This document shows, piece by piece, positions 1 to 6,352 of a stretch of DNA of 33,375 bases (position 1 is the stretch's first letter; every line of letters starts with the position of its first letter). A model generated the notes under the pieces. It saw nothing but the letters and a program-made list of their open reading frames with translations. It did not search any database and was not told the origin of the DNA. The stretch spans positions 1-33,375 of the forward strand of contig JAQUQK010000002.1 of assembly GCA_028716125.1 (NCBI GenBank), written 5' to 3'. The position numbers were made by a program, and so were the translations under genes. Source of the DNA: Thermoplasmatota archaeon. Its GTDB lineage: Archaea > Thermoplasmatota > JAQUQK01.

Positions 1-98
1 TGCTTGTTGACCTGGTCCCACTGCTCGTGAAGCTGCTCTATTTTCTTAAGCACTTCTTCGCGTTTTCTTATTCCGCTCCTTTTTAGAAAAGGTGCCAT
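1..98 (-). CDS. 5' part of a coiled-coil protein, cut by window edge
   Basis: The minus strand is open from ATG at 98 to the window edge and begins MAPFLKRSGIRKREEVLKK, followed by a charged, helix-forming stretch. A TATA-like TTTATAAC lies about 25 nt upstream, which favours a leaderless start at 98 over the in-frame ATG at 110. Only about 32 codons are visible, so no family can be named. It is on the opposite strand to the main gene run and follows the AbrB-like gene in the same direction. Confidence 0.5.
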   Translation of the reverse strand, partial: MAPFLKRSGIRKREEVLKKIEQLHEQWDQVNK

Positions 99-116
99 AG
101 TCGCCTGCATATAATA

Positions 117-131
117 TCCAGTTATAAAGGC
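117..131 (-). promoter_or_regulatory. TATA box for the minus-strand gene at 98
   Basis: On the minus strand the sequence reads CCTTTATAACTGG, a good archaeal TATA box, with its centre about 25 nt upstream of ATG 98. The rest of 131-320 holds no gene that I support; it contains the hairpin at 221-239. Confidence 0.45.
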
Positions 132-208
132 TAGGGTTTCGCCTCAAATTTCGCACGAAAGAAAAGCCGAAATAAAACCGAACAAGAGCGTCCATCTCCA
201 AAGTCGGA

Positions 209-239
209 AAAAATAGGCTTCGCGCCGGTCAGCGGCGCG
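209..239 (-). terminator. Hairpin plus T-run downstream of AbrB-like gene
   Basis: A perfect 7-bp stem CGCGCCG / CGGCGCG with a 5-nt loop occupies 221-239. Read on the minus strand it is followed by AAGCCTATTTTTTCC. It sits about 80 nt past the stop of the minus-strand AbrB-like gene, so it looks like its transcription terminator. Archaeal termination mainly needs T-runs, so the stem may instead stabilise the 3' end. Confidence 0.45.
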
Positions 240-320
240 CCTTCTTCTCTTCTTCATCAAGAGGAGAAACCCCATGTTGCAGAACGGAAACCCGCCAACG
301 GCCGGCATTGCGCCGAAAAA

Positions 321-518
321 TCACTTAATCTCTATTTTTACTGTTTTAACTGCGCGCTTGACGAATATTTCTCCACCCGGCTCTTTTTCAACAAATGCAA
401 GCCCCTCGCCTTCTTCTCCAGTAAAGCACAACCTTTTGCGCACATCGCTCGGCAACGCCAGATATATGCCGCGAGTAAGGGAGGAAATGGCAATAATTCT
501 CTCCTTTTTTTCTACCAT
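321..518 (-). CDS. AbrB/SpoVT-like small DNA-binding protein
   Basis: This 65-aa protein has the layout of swapped-hairpin AbrB/MazE/SpoVT domains: an opening SSLTRGIYLALPSDVRKRL strand-turn-helix (compare the usual 'RQVTIPKEIRKKL'), then GEEGEGLAFVEKEPGGEIFVKR as the second pair of strands. Such proteins act as dimeric transcription regulators or antitoxins. No toxin partner is adjacent. The start ATG at 518 lies next to a palindrome-rich region (545-613) that probably holds divergent promoters, so autoregulation is likely. The plus-strand ORF 274-612 over it is a shadow. Confidence 0.6.
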   Translation of the reverse strand: MVEKKERIIAISSLTRGIYLALPSDVRKRLCFTGEEGEGLAFVEKEPGGEIFVKRAVKTVKIEIK

Positions 519-544
519 AGCAGTCTATTGTGGTATTGTTGCGA

Positions 545-613
545 AATTATTAAATACATTCATTGTATACAATATTGTAATTATATTACAGAATTGTAAT
601 ATGGGGTGTTGAT
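545..613. promoter_or_regulatory. Divergent promoter region with nested palindromes
   Basis: This AT-rich stretch separates the minus-strand AbrB-like gene from the long plus-strand operon. It holds the perfect palindrome ATTGTATACAAT (562-573) and the inverted repeat TGTAAT-TAT-ATTACA (576-590), with a third ATTGTAAT at 593-600. TATA-like TTAAATA and AATTATATTA could serve minus and plus promoters. The palindromes are natural candidates for binding by the adjacent AbrB-like dimer; this is inference. Confidence 0.5.
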
Positions 614-793
614 GTGGGAGTACACAGGACAGATAAGTGGGTTGATAGGAAGATTGCCGAGAAGCAAGCCGAAATGACGTTGGATGGCTTGAAACCACAC
701 GAAAGAGACTCGGATGCGGCTCTGCGCGCCTTGCTTGAAGAAGGCGACGCCGCAATAGCCGAACTGAAACGCAGGGATGCCGAAAAACGATAA
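614..793 (+). CDS. Small charged helical protein
   Basis: GTG-started 59-aa ORF, too short for the ORF track. It begins MGVHRTDKWVDRKIAEKQAE and is rich in Glu, Lys, Arg and Ala, suggesting two amphipathic helices. GGTGTTGAT directly upstream could be a ribosome-binding site, or the mRNA may be leaderless because AATTATATTA lies about 26 nt upstream. It is the first gene of the plus-strand run. The overlapping ATG at 612 opens a shorter frame and is less convincing. Function unknown. Confidence 0.6.
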   Translation: MGVHRTDKWVDRKIAEKQAEMTLDGLKPHERDSDAALRALLEEGDAAIAELKRRDAEKR

Positions 794-813
794 TCAATCA
801 TGGGGGAACCAAC

Positions 814-900
814 ATGAAAACAGGAACCGAGAACCAAAAGGCAACGACAAAGACGGGGCAAGTACCCGCCGAGAACTCAATAGAAACGCGGGGGGCTTAA
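814..900 (+). CDS. 28-aa ORF, possibly the true N-terminus of the repeat protein
   Basis: Behind a GGGGGA ribosome-binding site an ATG opens a 28-aa frame, MKTGTENQKATTKTGQVPAE..., that stops at TAA 898-900, three bases before the GTG of the next gene. The stop comes right after a run of six G (890-895). One extra G would fuse it in frame to the repeat protein (…ETRGGLIVCDF…). It is either a short independent peptide, an upstream ORF, or the N-terminus of the neighbour split by a homopolymer indel. Confidence 0.35.
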   Translation: MKTGTENQKATTKTGQVPAENSIETRGA

Positions 901-902
901 TC

Positions 903-1715
903 GTGTGCGATTTCGTTTCTTGGATTGAAGCCAACGGCAAAAATTACTTCTTGACAGACGCCGAAGTATTTTCTGATGTCGGAAAGGAAAAATTAGAAGG
1001 CTCGAAACGCAGTGATTTCATCGGCCACGGGTCAATCAGAAAGTTTTACGGACTGATGAACGGCCACGAAGAAAAACAGGTAAGAAACTTTTGGGGCGAA
1101 AAAGCAAGACAGCACATTCCAGCAGAACTTCTTGCACTAGTAGATGATTTCGACAGAAACTTTGGGCGACTTTTCGAGACATCATTCGAGAACGACGATC
1201 TAACTTACCTTATCTCGCATGCGCCTGAAGCCTGGAAGAGCAAGGCATCGGCTCAGATTCTGAAGCAGAATCCTACCAACGACAACCTGCTTGACATCAT
1301 CTACAATGCGCCTGAAGCCTGGAAGAGCAAGGCATGGGCTCAGCTTCTGAAGCAGAATCCTACCAACGGAGAACTTGCTTACATCGTCAGGAATGCGCCT
1401 GAAGCCTGGAAGAGCAAGGCATGGGCTCAGCTTCTGAAGCAGAATCCTACCAACGGAGAACTTGCTTACATCGTCAGGAATGCGCCTGAAGCCTGGAAGA
1501 GCAAGGCATCGGCTCAGATTCTGAAGCAGAATCCTACCAACGGAGAACTTGCTTACATCGTCAGGAATGCGCCTGAAGCCTGGAAGAGCAAGGCATGGGC
1601 TCAGCTTCTGAAGCAGAATCCTACCAACGACAACCTGCTTGACATCATCTACAATGCGCCTGAAGCCTGGAAACAGAAAGCGCAGAAAATCTTGGACGAG
1701 CGCAACACGAAATAA
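903..1715 (+). CDS. Tandem-repeat helical protein with 29-aa units
   Basis: The ORF track starts this frame at 777, but that start overlaps the upstream gene; GTG 903 (CDFVSWIEANGKNYFLTD...) is more likely. Residues 1-105 form a unique domain containing DFIGHGSIRKFYGL, reminiscent of small phage/plasmid proteins that I cannot name. From about residue 106 to the end the protein consists of five full and one partial 29-aa unit, consensus APEAWKSKAWAQLLKQNPTN plus GELAYIVRN or DNLLDIIYN. Each unit should form two helices, giving an alpha-solenoid-like surface for protein binding. The minus-strand ORF 1200-1886 only mirrors the repeat. Confidence 0.7.
   Translation: MCDFVSWIEANGKNYFLTDAEVFSDVGKEKLEGSKRSDFIGHGSIRKFYGLMNGHEEKQVRNFWGEKARQHIPAELLALVDDFDRNFGRLFETSFENDDLTYLISHAPEAWKSKASAQILKQNPTNDNLLDIIYNAPEAWKSKAWAQLLKQNPTNGELAYIVRNAPEAWKSKAWAQLLKQNPTNGELAYIVRNAPEAWKSKASAQILKQNPTNGELAYIVRNAPEAWKSKAWAQLLKQNPTNDNLLDIIYNAPEAWKQKAQKILDERNTK
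1221..1691 (+). repeat. 87-bp in-frame tandem repeat, 5.4 copies
   Basis: Units start at 1221, 1308, 1395, 1482, 1569 and 1656, exactly 87 bp apart. The core GCGCCTGAAGCCTGGAAGAG is identical in the first five. Two short positions alternate between fixed alternatives (AWAQLL/ASAQIL and GELAYIVR/DNLLDIIY) in different combinations, so the copies are mosaics of a few cassettes. There are no unique spacers, so this is not a CRISPR array. Confidence 0.95.
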
Positions 1716-1745
1716 GCAACACCTTTCTCTTTTTTCATTTATCGC

Positions 1746-1814
1746 GGTGGCGGGAGTTCGTCGGACGGTTCCCCGGCGCAACTCTTCGGGGTTCAAGACC
1801 CCGCGCCACCACCA
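1746..1814 (+). ncRNA. tRNA-like structure with encoded CCA, no D-arm
   Basis: A perfect 7-bp acceptor stem GGTGGCG (1746-1752) / CGCCACC (1804-1810) encloses a perfect T-arm: stem CGGGG/CCCCG around the 7-nt loop TTCAAGA (1787-1803). It ends with discriminator A and encoded CCA (1811-1814). The 34 nt between acceptor and T-arm are too short for D and anticodon arms; they fold into one hairpin, GAGTT / AACTC stacked on CGTCGG / CCGGCG with a bulged C. It lies in the 119-bp gap between two plus-strand genes. It could be a processing signal for RNase P and tRNase Z, a tRNA mimic, or a tRNA remnant at an attachment site. Confidence 0.65.
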
Positions 1815-1834
1815 AGGAACCAAGAGGTAAGTGT

Positions 1835-2479
1835 ATGGATAATGTAAATGTCCCGGGAATGAACCAAATTCAACCGCAAATGCCAAGCCTCCGCCTGCCG
1901 TTCCAATCCAAAATCGACCAATTCAAGTTCCCAACAATCCCATCTCTCCGCTTCGGCTCAGCCACCGAATACGACCCTTATTTTGACCAGAACGAAGGCC
2001 AGTGGCACTGCAAAATCAAGGGAAAGAACCACGGATGCGAAGCCTTCGATGAATTCCACAGAAAAGGCCAGCACATAGAATGCCGCCACATCCTGCACAG
2101 GATTAACGACCGCCTGATCGCAAAGGGGCTGCTTCAGGACCTTCTCGCGCAGCGCCGCCGTGCAAAGGACACAATGACCCAGGGCGAGGCAAGGGAACTT
2201 ACAAAGAACTCCCCGGAAGGCCAGCTCCTACGCTACCTCTTCGAGGGGTACTTCTCCGACCATGCTGGCGAGGAAATCACGATTGACGACGTACACGAAT
2301 ACCTCGGCCCCGCCATTGCGGACAATAATCCGATGATGGGTTCTATCACGTCATGGCTTGCGCGGGACGGAATAATCGAGCCTGTGAAGTCCAGCGATGG
2401 CTATCAGAAGTTCGTAAAGAGCACCAGGGAAGCCAGAAACGGAAGCGCAATGCGCGTCTGGCGGTATCGGGAGGCGTAA
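1835..2479 (+). CDS. SWIM-like zinc finger / winged-helix protein
   Basis: Protein of 214 aa with GAGGTAAGTG just before the ATG. After a Pro-rich N-terminus, residues 48-90 read WHCKIKGKNHGCEAFDEF...ECRHILHR, close to a SWIM zinc finger (CxC, xF, CxHI), which usually binds DNA or protein. Residues about 125-210 (SPEGQLLRYLFEGYFSDHAG ... GSITSWLARDGIIEP) look like a winged helix of the kind frequent in phage and archaeal element genes. A DNA-binding replication or regulatory role is likely, but the exact family is not recognised. It opens the array of small genes. Confidence 0.6.
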   Translation: MDNVNVPGMNQIQPQMPSLRLPFQSKIDQFKFPTIPSLRFGSATEYDPYFDQNEGQWHCKIKGKNHGCEAFDEFHRKGQHIECRHILHRINDRLIAKGLLQDLLAQRRRAKDTMTQGEARELTKNSPEGQLLRYLFEGYFSDHAGEEITIDDVHEYLGPAIADNNPMMGSITSWLARDGIIEPVKSSDGYQKFVKSTREARNGSAMRVWRYREA

Positions 2480-2481
2480 AG

Positions 2482-2658
2482 GTGAGCAAGAAAATCGGCT
2501 TTTGTGACGTCGAAGGTTGCGAAAAACCGTGTTGTGCAACTCACAATCATAAAAGCGCGCATGGGCACCTACAGAAAGGCGGTGGGTGCAAATGCAATGA
2601 ACATGCAGGCCAGTTGACTTATGATCACAAGAAGCGGCAGTTCGTGATGGAGGAATAA
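2482..2658 (+). CDS. Cys/His-rich small zinc-binding protein
   Basis: GTG start with a three-base gap after the previous stop; the long ORF 2353-2658 includes a spurious extension. The 58-aa product carries CDVEGCEKPCC, H and CKCNEH clusters, enough for one zinc site. The stop TAA is one base away from the next ATG. No specific family recognised. Confidence 0.6.
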   Translation: MSKKIGFCDVEGCEKPCCATHNHKSAHGHLQKGGGCKCNEHAGQLTYDHKKRQFVMEE

Positions 2659-2659
2659 T

Positions 2660-2938
2660 ATGCCGACCATAAAAGAGAATCTTGAAGCAGAAGTCCGAGC
2701 CGCCGAAGAGAACGTCCGTATGGCAAGAGGCAGGCACATTTCATATAAAGAAGCCCTGCGACAGGCCGAACTCTCGCTGCGGAGGGTAAGACACGACGCG
2801 AACCAGGCATACACCAACTGGAAGAATGCGAGGCGCGAGCTGGCCAGGGCGAAAGCGCGCCTTTCTTCCTATCCCTCCAAGTCCCGCAACTGGGCGAAGG
2901 AAAACATCGGCAAGATTCTCGGCAAGATGGAGGCATAG
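2660..2938 (+). CDS. Coiled-coil protein, 92 aa
   Basis: Almost the whole protein (MPTIKENLEAEVRAAEENVR ... RELARAKARLSSY) has heptad-like spacing with Glu/Arg/Ala-rich helices, predicting a long coiled coil or helical hairpin. It follows the Cys-rich gene with a one-base gap, hence translational coupling. Function unknown; it may be a structural or adaptor protein. Overlapping ORFs on the minus strand are shadows. Confidence 0.65.
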   Translation: MPTIKENLEAEVRAAEENVRMARGRHISYKEALRQAELSLRRVRHDANQAYTNWKNARRELARAKARLSSYPSKSRNWAKENIGKILGKMEA

Positions 2939-2940
2939 GC

Positions 2941-3132
2941 ATGGTTTCCGCTCAGTTCAAGCGCTGCGTAAGAACGCACCGCTTCGCCACAGATCCAAAC
3001 AAGCGCTGCGAAAAGTGCAAACACGCCGACCACAGCAAGATGCAGTTTAACAAGAATCAATTTCCGTGCAATCTTGCTGAAGACCTAACGACGCTTGCCG
3101 GCCACGTTTGCGACTGCTTTGCGGAGGCCTAA
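2941..3132 (+). CDS. Small zinc-binding protein, 63 aa
   Basis: ATG two bases after the preceding stop. The protein has RCEKCKHADH in the middle and CNLAEDL...HVCDCF near the C-terminus, consistent with a treble-clef or CHC2-like zinc site. One of a series of tiny Cys-rich proteins in this operon. No named family. Confidence 0.6.
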   Translation: MVSAQFKRCVRTHRFATDPNKRCEKCKHADHSKMQFNKNQFPCNLAEDLTTLAGHVCDCFAEA

Positions 3133-3134
3133 TC

Positions 3135-3224
3135 ATGTCAGATTGGAACGACAGCATCCCGCAATTCGAAGATGATGAATTCCCGGACGACGAATTGCAG
3201 TTTGAACCTGAGGAGGAGAAGTAG
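3135..3224 (+). CDS. Acidic 29-aa peptide
   Basis: Short ORF absent from the track: MSDWNDSIPQFEDDEFPDDE and an acidic tail ending in EEEK. It fits exactly between neighbours (ATG two bases after one stop, next ATG immediately after its TAG), and GAGGAGAAGTAG at its end serves the next gene. A DNA mimic or acidic tail peptide is imaginable but unproven. Confidence 0.5.
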   Translation: MSDWNDSIPQFEDDEFPDDELQFEPEEEK

Positions 3225-3347
3225 ATGCCTGAAAACCGCTGCATCTCTTGCGGAAGCACCGACACCAAGAAGGAACGCCCCACGCCAAACGGCGCTTTCG
3301 TGCTGACCTGCAAAACCTGCGGCAACGTTCATACTTCATGGAGGTAA
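3225..3347 (+). CDS. Zinc-ribbon microprotein, 40 aa
   Basis: The protein is essentially one zinc ribbon: CISCGS ... LTCKTCGNVHTSW, two CxxC knuckles 22 residues apart. Similar ribbons occur in transcription factors and many phage-encoded small proteins. GAGGAGAAG precedes it. Absent from the ORF track because of length; the minus-strand ORFs here are shadows. Confidence 0.65.
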   Translation: MPENRCISCGSTDTKKERPTPNGAFVLTCKTCGNVHTSWR

Positions 3348-3351
3348 GCGA

Positions 3352-3504
3352 ATGAATGAGAAAGATTTCAAGAGATACGTCGACTTTCAAGATAAGATGT
3401 GTGCGGGGACAATCACCAAAAAGGAAACGGCAGAATATCAAAAACTTCTGAAAAAAGAATGGGCATCTTACAGAAAAACATTGATGGAGGGTTTGGATGA
3501 GTGA
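3352..3504 (+). CDS. 50-aa charged helical protein
   Basis: ATG preceded by GGAGGTAAGCGA, a strong ribosome-binding site. The product (MNEKDFKRYVDFQDKMCAGT...) is Lys/Glu-rich and helical without Cys pairs. It overlaps the next ATG by eight bases. Function unknown. Confidence 0.55.
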   Translation: MNEKDFKRYVDFQDKMCAGTITKKETAEYQKLLKKEWASYRKTLMEGLDE

Positions 3505-3649
3505 ACAATGTATAAGATGCGGAAGATTCGGCGCGGAACATCAAGTCCAGATGATTTTTGCAGACAAAACCAAGACGGATGTTGTGATTTGCGGGCAATG
3601 CAAGGAAGAAGTCAAGGTCGAAATCGCTAAACAGAATGGGTGGAGGTAA
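3497..3649 (+). CDS. Zinc-ribbon microprotein, 50 aa
   Basis: Starts within the end of the previous gene (ATGAGTGA overlap). It has CIRCGRFGAEH and CGQCKEE knuckles 27 residues apart, the pattern of a small zinc ribbon. GATGGAGGGTTTGG upstream supplies a ribosome-binding site. Function unknown; member of the Cys-rich microgene series. Confidence 0.6.
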   Translation: MSEQCIRCGRFGAEHQVQMIFADKTKTDVVICGQCKEEVKVEIAKQNGWR

Positions 3650-3653
3650 TCAC

Positions 3654-3740
3654 GTGAAACCAGAACATTGGTTATGGATCGTGGCTCCGCTGCTCATAGT
3701 AGGGGAACTTGCATTGGTTTTGGTTCTCAGGGGTGCATAA
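3654..3740 (+). CDS. Single-TM micropeptide, 28 aa
   Basis: GTG start (KPEHWLWIVAPLLIVGELAL...) four bases after the preceding stop, with GGAGGTAATCAC as ribosome-binding site. Residues 6-24 form one hydrophobic helix. It may modulate a larger membrane protein; no target can be named. Confidence 0.5.
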   Translation: MKPEHWLWIVAPLLIVGELALVLVLRGA

Positions 3741-3932
3741 ATGGCATCCTGTCACTATTTCGAATCGAATCTGGCCCTGGGAGGGGAAGGGAAACCAAGG
3801 CCTAAAGTCGGCGGCAAGCGAAAGGGCGGGAGTCCTGAATTTTTCGCATCTGCATCGGAATCCCATGGCTTGCTTACCCTCGCCCCGCGTAATGTCGCCG
3901 GCTTCTCTTTCTCTAGAATGGCGGTGCTGTAA
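3741..3932 (+). CDS. Basic 63-aa hypothetical protein
   Basis: ATG directly abuts the preceding TAA and its own TAA overlaps the next ATG (TAATG), which argues for translation. The product is Gly/Lys/Ser-rich (GKPRPKVGGKRKGGSPEFF) with no domain I recognise. Base composition is somewhat more G-rich than its neighbours. It could be a nucleic-acid-binding peptide; a shadow ORF cannot be fully excluded. Confidence 0.4.
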   Translation: MASCHYFESNLALGGEGKPRPKVGGKRKGGSPEFFASASESHGLLTLAPRNVAGFSFSRMAVL

Positions 3933-4084
3933 TGCCAACCTACGCCCTGCCCTGCGGCAACAAGGTCGATGATGCCCGCGGCTCTGTGCAGCACGAGAGC
4001 ACCGACCCGTCTAAGAAGGTTCCAAGCGCTTTCTGCCCCAAGTGCGGAAAGTGGGAAGAAGCGACATTGGTGGTGGGGGCATGA
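3932..4084 (+). CDS. Zinc-ribbon microprotein, 50 aa
   Basis: TAATG coupling upstream and ATGA coupling to the methyltransferase downstream. It carries LPCGNKVDD and FCPKCGKWEEA; the second is a clear CxxC knuckle. GGTGGTGGGGGC at its end is the ribosome-binding site of the methyltransferase gene. Its role may be linked to the methyltransferase through coupling, but this is only positional. Confidence 0.55.
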   Translation: MPTYALPCGNKVDDARGSVQHESTDPSKKVPSAFCPKCGKWEEATLVVGA

Positions 4085-6075
4085 CCGAAAAGAGGCAAAT
4101 CTTCGCAGCCGACCTGTTCTGTGGCGCTGGCGGCACATCCAAGGGCCTTGTTGAAGCATGTCGCGCTGCCGGAATAGAAGTCAATCTCGTTGCAGTCAAC
4201 CATTGGAAGGTTGCAATAGCGACCCATAAGAAGAACATCTGCGGCCCGGGAGTTAACGCCACTCACGTTTGCGATAGGATTCAGGCAGTCAACCCGCTAA
4301 AGCTCGTCCCAGGCGGACACTTGGATATACTGGCCGCCAGTCCCGAATGTGTTTTCCACAGCAGGGCGAGAGGCGGAAAGCCCATAAACGACCAGCGCCG
4401 CACAACTGCATGGCGCGTTACCAAATGGATGAAAGTGCTTGATATTGACAGCGTTATAATCGAAAACGTTCCCGAATTTGAGCAGTGGGGGCCGCTCATG
4501 CAGAAAAAAGACAAGAATGGAAATCTTGTTTTTGACAAGAAAGGCCGCCCCGTTATGATTCCCGATCCGGCGCACCGGGGAGAGATATTCCAGCGGTATA
4601 TCAAGAAGATGCGCGACCTCGGATATAACGTAGAATACAAGGTTATGAATTCCGCGGACTATGGCGCATTCACTTCGCGCCGCCGCCTCTTCATACGCGC
4701 AGCCAAGAAGGGCGGCAAAATAATATGGCCAAACCAGACCCATTCAAAGGTTGGCAAGGACGGAAAGCCAACAATACCTGACACCCTGCCATGGAACGCG
4801 GCGCGCAAGATAATTGACTGGAAACTTGAAGGGCAGAGCATATTCAGCAGGAAAAAGCCGCTTTCTGAGAAGACGATGCAGCGCATAGTCCGCGGCCTTG
4901 AGAAGTTCGGCGGCAGAGAGCTAAAGCCGTTCATCGTGAAACTTCGCGGGACCAGCACCGTTTCGAGCATAGAGGAACCAATACATATGCTATCCGGCAG
5001 CACCAACATGGCGCTTGCTGAACCGAGACTTGACCATGCCTGCATAGTTGACATGTTCGGCAGGGACGACAAGCCGGACACGCGCATAGCGGGCATGGAC
5101 GGCCCTGTTCCAACACTACCGTGCAGTAATCGCGTAGGGGTTGCACGTGCTTTCATAGTCCCGCCACTAGGATATTATGCGCGAAATGGCGACGCCAACG
5201 CGCCAAGGAGTGTAGAAGACCCGCTGCAGACCGTCATAGCAAGCAGGGGCGGCGGCCACCTTGTAGAAGCCGAGCTTGTCCCGGATGATATATCGTTCAC
5301 TCTCGGCCAGCAGACTAACGCCGCTGCTCGTAACATAAGCGAACCGCTGGCGACTATTGCGACGGCTGGCGCCATCTCCCGGGTAAGCGCAGAACTGAAG
5401 CCATTCGTGGTGTCAATCGACCACAACACCAAGGCAGCCGGCGGAGTATCCAGCGTAGAGAATCCGCTTTCTGTAATTTCCTCAAAGGCGCGCCATGCGG
5501 TTGTTGCTGCTGAACTGACGCCAGACAACGAAAAGCTGGACGGCCAGAAGAATTCATTCATCGCGCAGTATTACGGCCAATCTATAGGCAGCTCGGTTGA
5601 TGCTCCGTTGCCATCCCAGACGGGCAAGGTAAAGAGCTATCTGGTAGGCGCTTTCATCACGCAGAACTTCGGAGAGCGCAATGGTCAAGAGCCAAGATGC
5701 CAGTCCATAGAAAATCCCCTTTCCGCGCCAACTAGCGCCGGAGCCGGGAACCTTGCAACTGCGCACTTGGTTGAATATTACGGGAACGGCCAGCCGCGCA
5801 GCATCGAAGAGCCATTGGGCACCATATCAACAAAAGACCGCTTCGCCCTTGTTCAGCCGGTAGTAGACGGCTGGAAGCTTGACATCAAGTTCCGCATGCT
5901 TCAGCCGCACGAGCTTGCCGCAGCCATGGGCCTGCCCGACTACGAATTCGCAGGAACCAAGACCGAGCAGGTTAAGCAGATCGGGAACGCCGTTGAGGGC
6001 CACAATGCGCTTGCGCTTTGCTACTCGGCGCTTACAGGAAACGCCCTTCCGCCGCAGACAGGGGGGATGGCATGA
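4081..6075 (+). CDS. C5-cytosine DNA methyltransferase with eight-fold repeat region
   Basis: Transfers a methyl group from SAM to C5 of cytosine in DNA. Visible motifs: I DLFCGAGG (12-18), IV ASPECVFHS with catalytic Cys90 in 'PEC' rather than the common 'PCQ', VI IENVPEF (about 122), VIII SRRRLFI (about 200), X QIGNAV (near residue 637). Start ATG 4081 overlaps the previous stop; the track's 4042 start is an extension. At 664 aa it is much longer than usual because residues about 300-620 hold eight imperfect units of the form SIEEPLxTIxxxxxHxLV, placed where the target-recognition region lies. Likely protects the element's DNA or alters host restriction. No restriction endonuclease is adjacent. 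Confidence 0.9.
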   Translation: MTEKRQIFAADLFCGAGGTSKGLVEACRAAGIEVNLVAVNHWKVAIATHKKNICGPGVNATHVCDRIQAVNPLKLVPGGHLDILAASPECVFHSRARGGKPINDQRRTTAWRVTKWMKVLDIDSVIIENVPEFEQWGPLMQKKDKNGNLVFDKKGRPVMIPDPAHRGEIFQRYIKKMRDLGYNVEYKVMNSADYGAFTSRRRLFIRAAKKGGKIIWPNQTHSKVGKDGKPTIPDTLPWNAARKIIDWKLEGQSIFSRKKPLSEKTMQRIVRGLEKFGGRELKPFIVKLRGTSTVSSIEEPIHMLSGSTNMALAEPRLDHACIVDMFGRDDKPDTRIAGMDGPVPTLPCSNRVGVARAFIVPPLGYYARNGDANAPRSVEDPLQTVIASRGGGHLVEAELVPDDISFTLGQQTNAAARNISEPLATIATAGAISRVSAELKPFVVSIDHNTKAAGGVSSVENPLSVISSKARHAVVAAELTPDNEKLDGQKNSFIAQYYGQSIGSSVDAPLPSQTGKVKSYLVGAFITQNFGERNGQEPRCQSIENPLSAPTSAGAGNLATAHLVEYYGNGQPRSIEEPLGTISTKDRFALVQPVVDGWKLDIKFRMLQPHELAAAMGLPDYEFAGTKTEQVKQIGNAVEGHNALALCYSALTGNALPPQTGGMA

Positions 6076-6248
6076 AGGATGCTGACCGCTACGGCAAGCC
6101 ATATGTCTGGCGGCTTACTTTAGATGATTTCGAAGAAGACCTCCGAATTCATGCAGATGGCGGCGCAGTATGCCCAATTATCGAGAACACGACCTGCGGC
6201 CACCCCTGGTCATTTTGCAAGACTTGCTATCATCGGGAGGTCAATTAA
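6072..6248 (+). CDS. Small zinc-binding protein, 58 aa
   Basis: ATGA overlap with the methyltransferase; start MKDADRYGKPYVWRL rather than the longer track ORF. The C-terminal half CPIIENTTCGHPWSFCKTCYH gives four Cys plus His for one zinc ion. Its stop overlaps the next ATG (TAATG). Function unknown. Confidence 0.6.
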   Translation: MKDADRYGKPYVWRLTLDDFEEDLRIHADGGAVCPIIENTTCGHPWSFCKTCYHREVN

Positions 6249-6352
6249 TGTCCCAAACCCCCTACGCCATCCTTTTCCTCATCCTTTCGCCAATCATAAT
6301 CCCAATCTGCCTCTTCGGAAAGCCCGTAACATCATGGGGGTGGCGGCTCTGA
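6248..6352 (+). CDS. Single-TM micropeptide, 34 aa
   Basis: MSQTPYAILFLILSPIIIPI... is one hydrophobic segment followed by a short polar tail. TAATG coupling to the zinc-binding gene upstream; its end overlaps the start of the second methyltransferase. CGGGAGGTCAATTA is its ribosome-binding site. Confidence 0.55.
   Translation: MSQTPYAILFLILSPIIIPICLFGKPVTSWGWRL

Noticed and set aside
274-612. 112-aa plus-strand ORF with a GAGGAG motif upstream
   Set aside because: It is antisense to the AbrB-like gene, has an unlikely Pro/Ser-rich composition and runs through the control region.
1221-1691. CRISPR-like repetition
   Set aside because: Units are contiguous, in frame and without unique spacers; this is a protein-coding tandem repeat.
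1746-1814. Ordinary tRNA gene
   Set aside because: Only 34 nt separate acceptor and T-stem and they form a single hairpin, so no D-arm and no 7-nt anticodon loop with T33 can be drawn.
1200-1886. 228-aa minus-strand ORF
   Set aside because: It mirrors the 87-bp tandem repeat, covers the tRNA-like structure and has no promoter or ribosome-binding site; it is a shadow.
4659-5156. 165-aa and other long minus-strand ORFs opposite the C5 methyltransferase
   Set aside because: They are antisense to conserved motifs and carry the Ser/Pro/Leu-rich composition typical of shadows of this gene.
6124-6333. N-terminal extension of the second methyltransferase
   Set aside because: It overlaps two coupled small genes in another frame and is not needed for the methylase fold, which starts near 6334.
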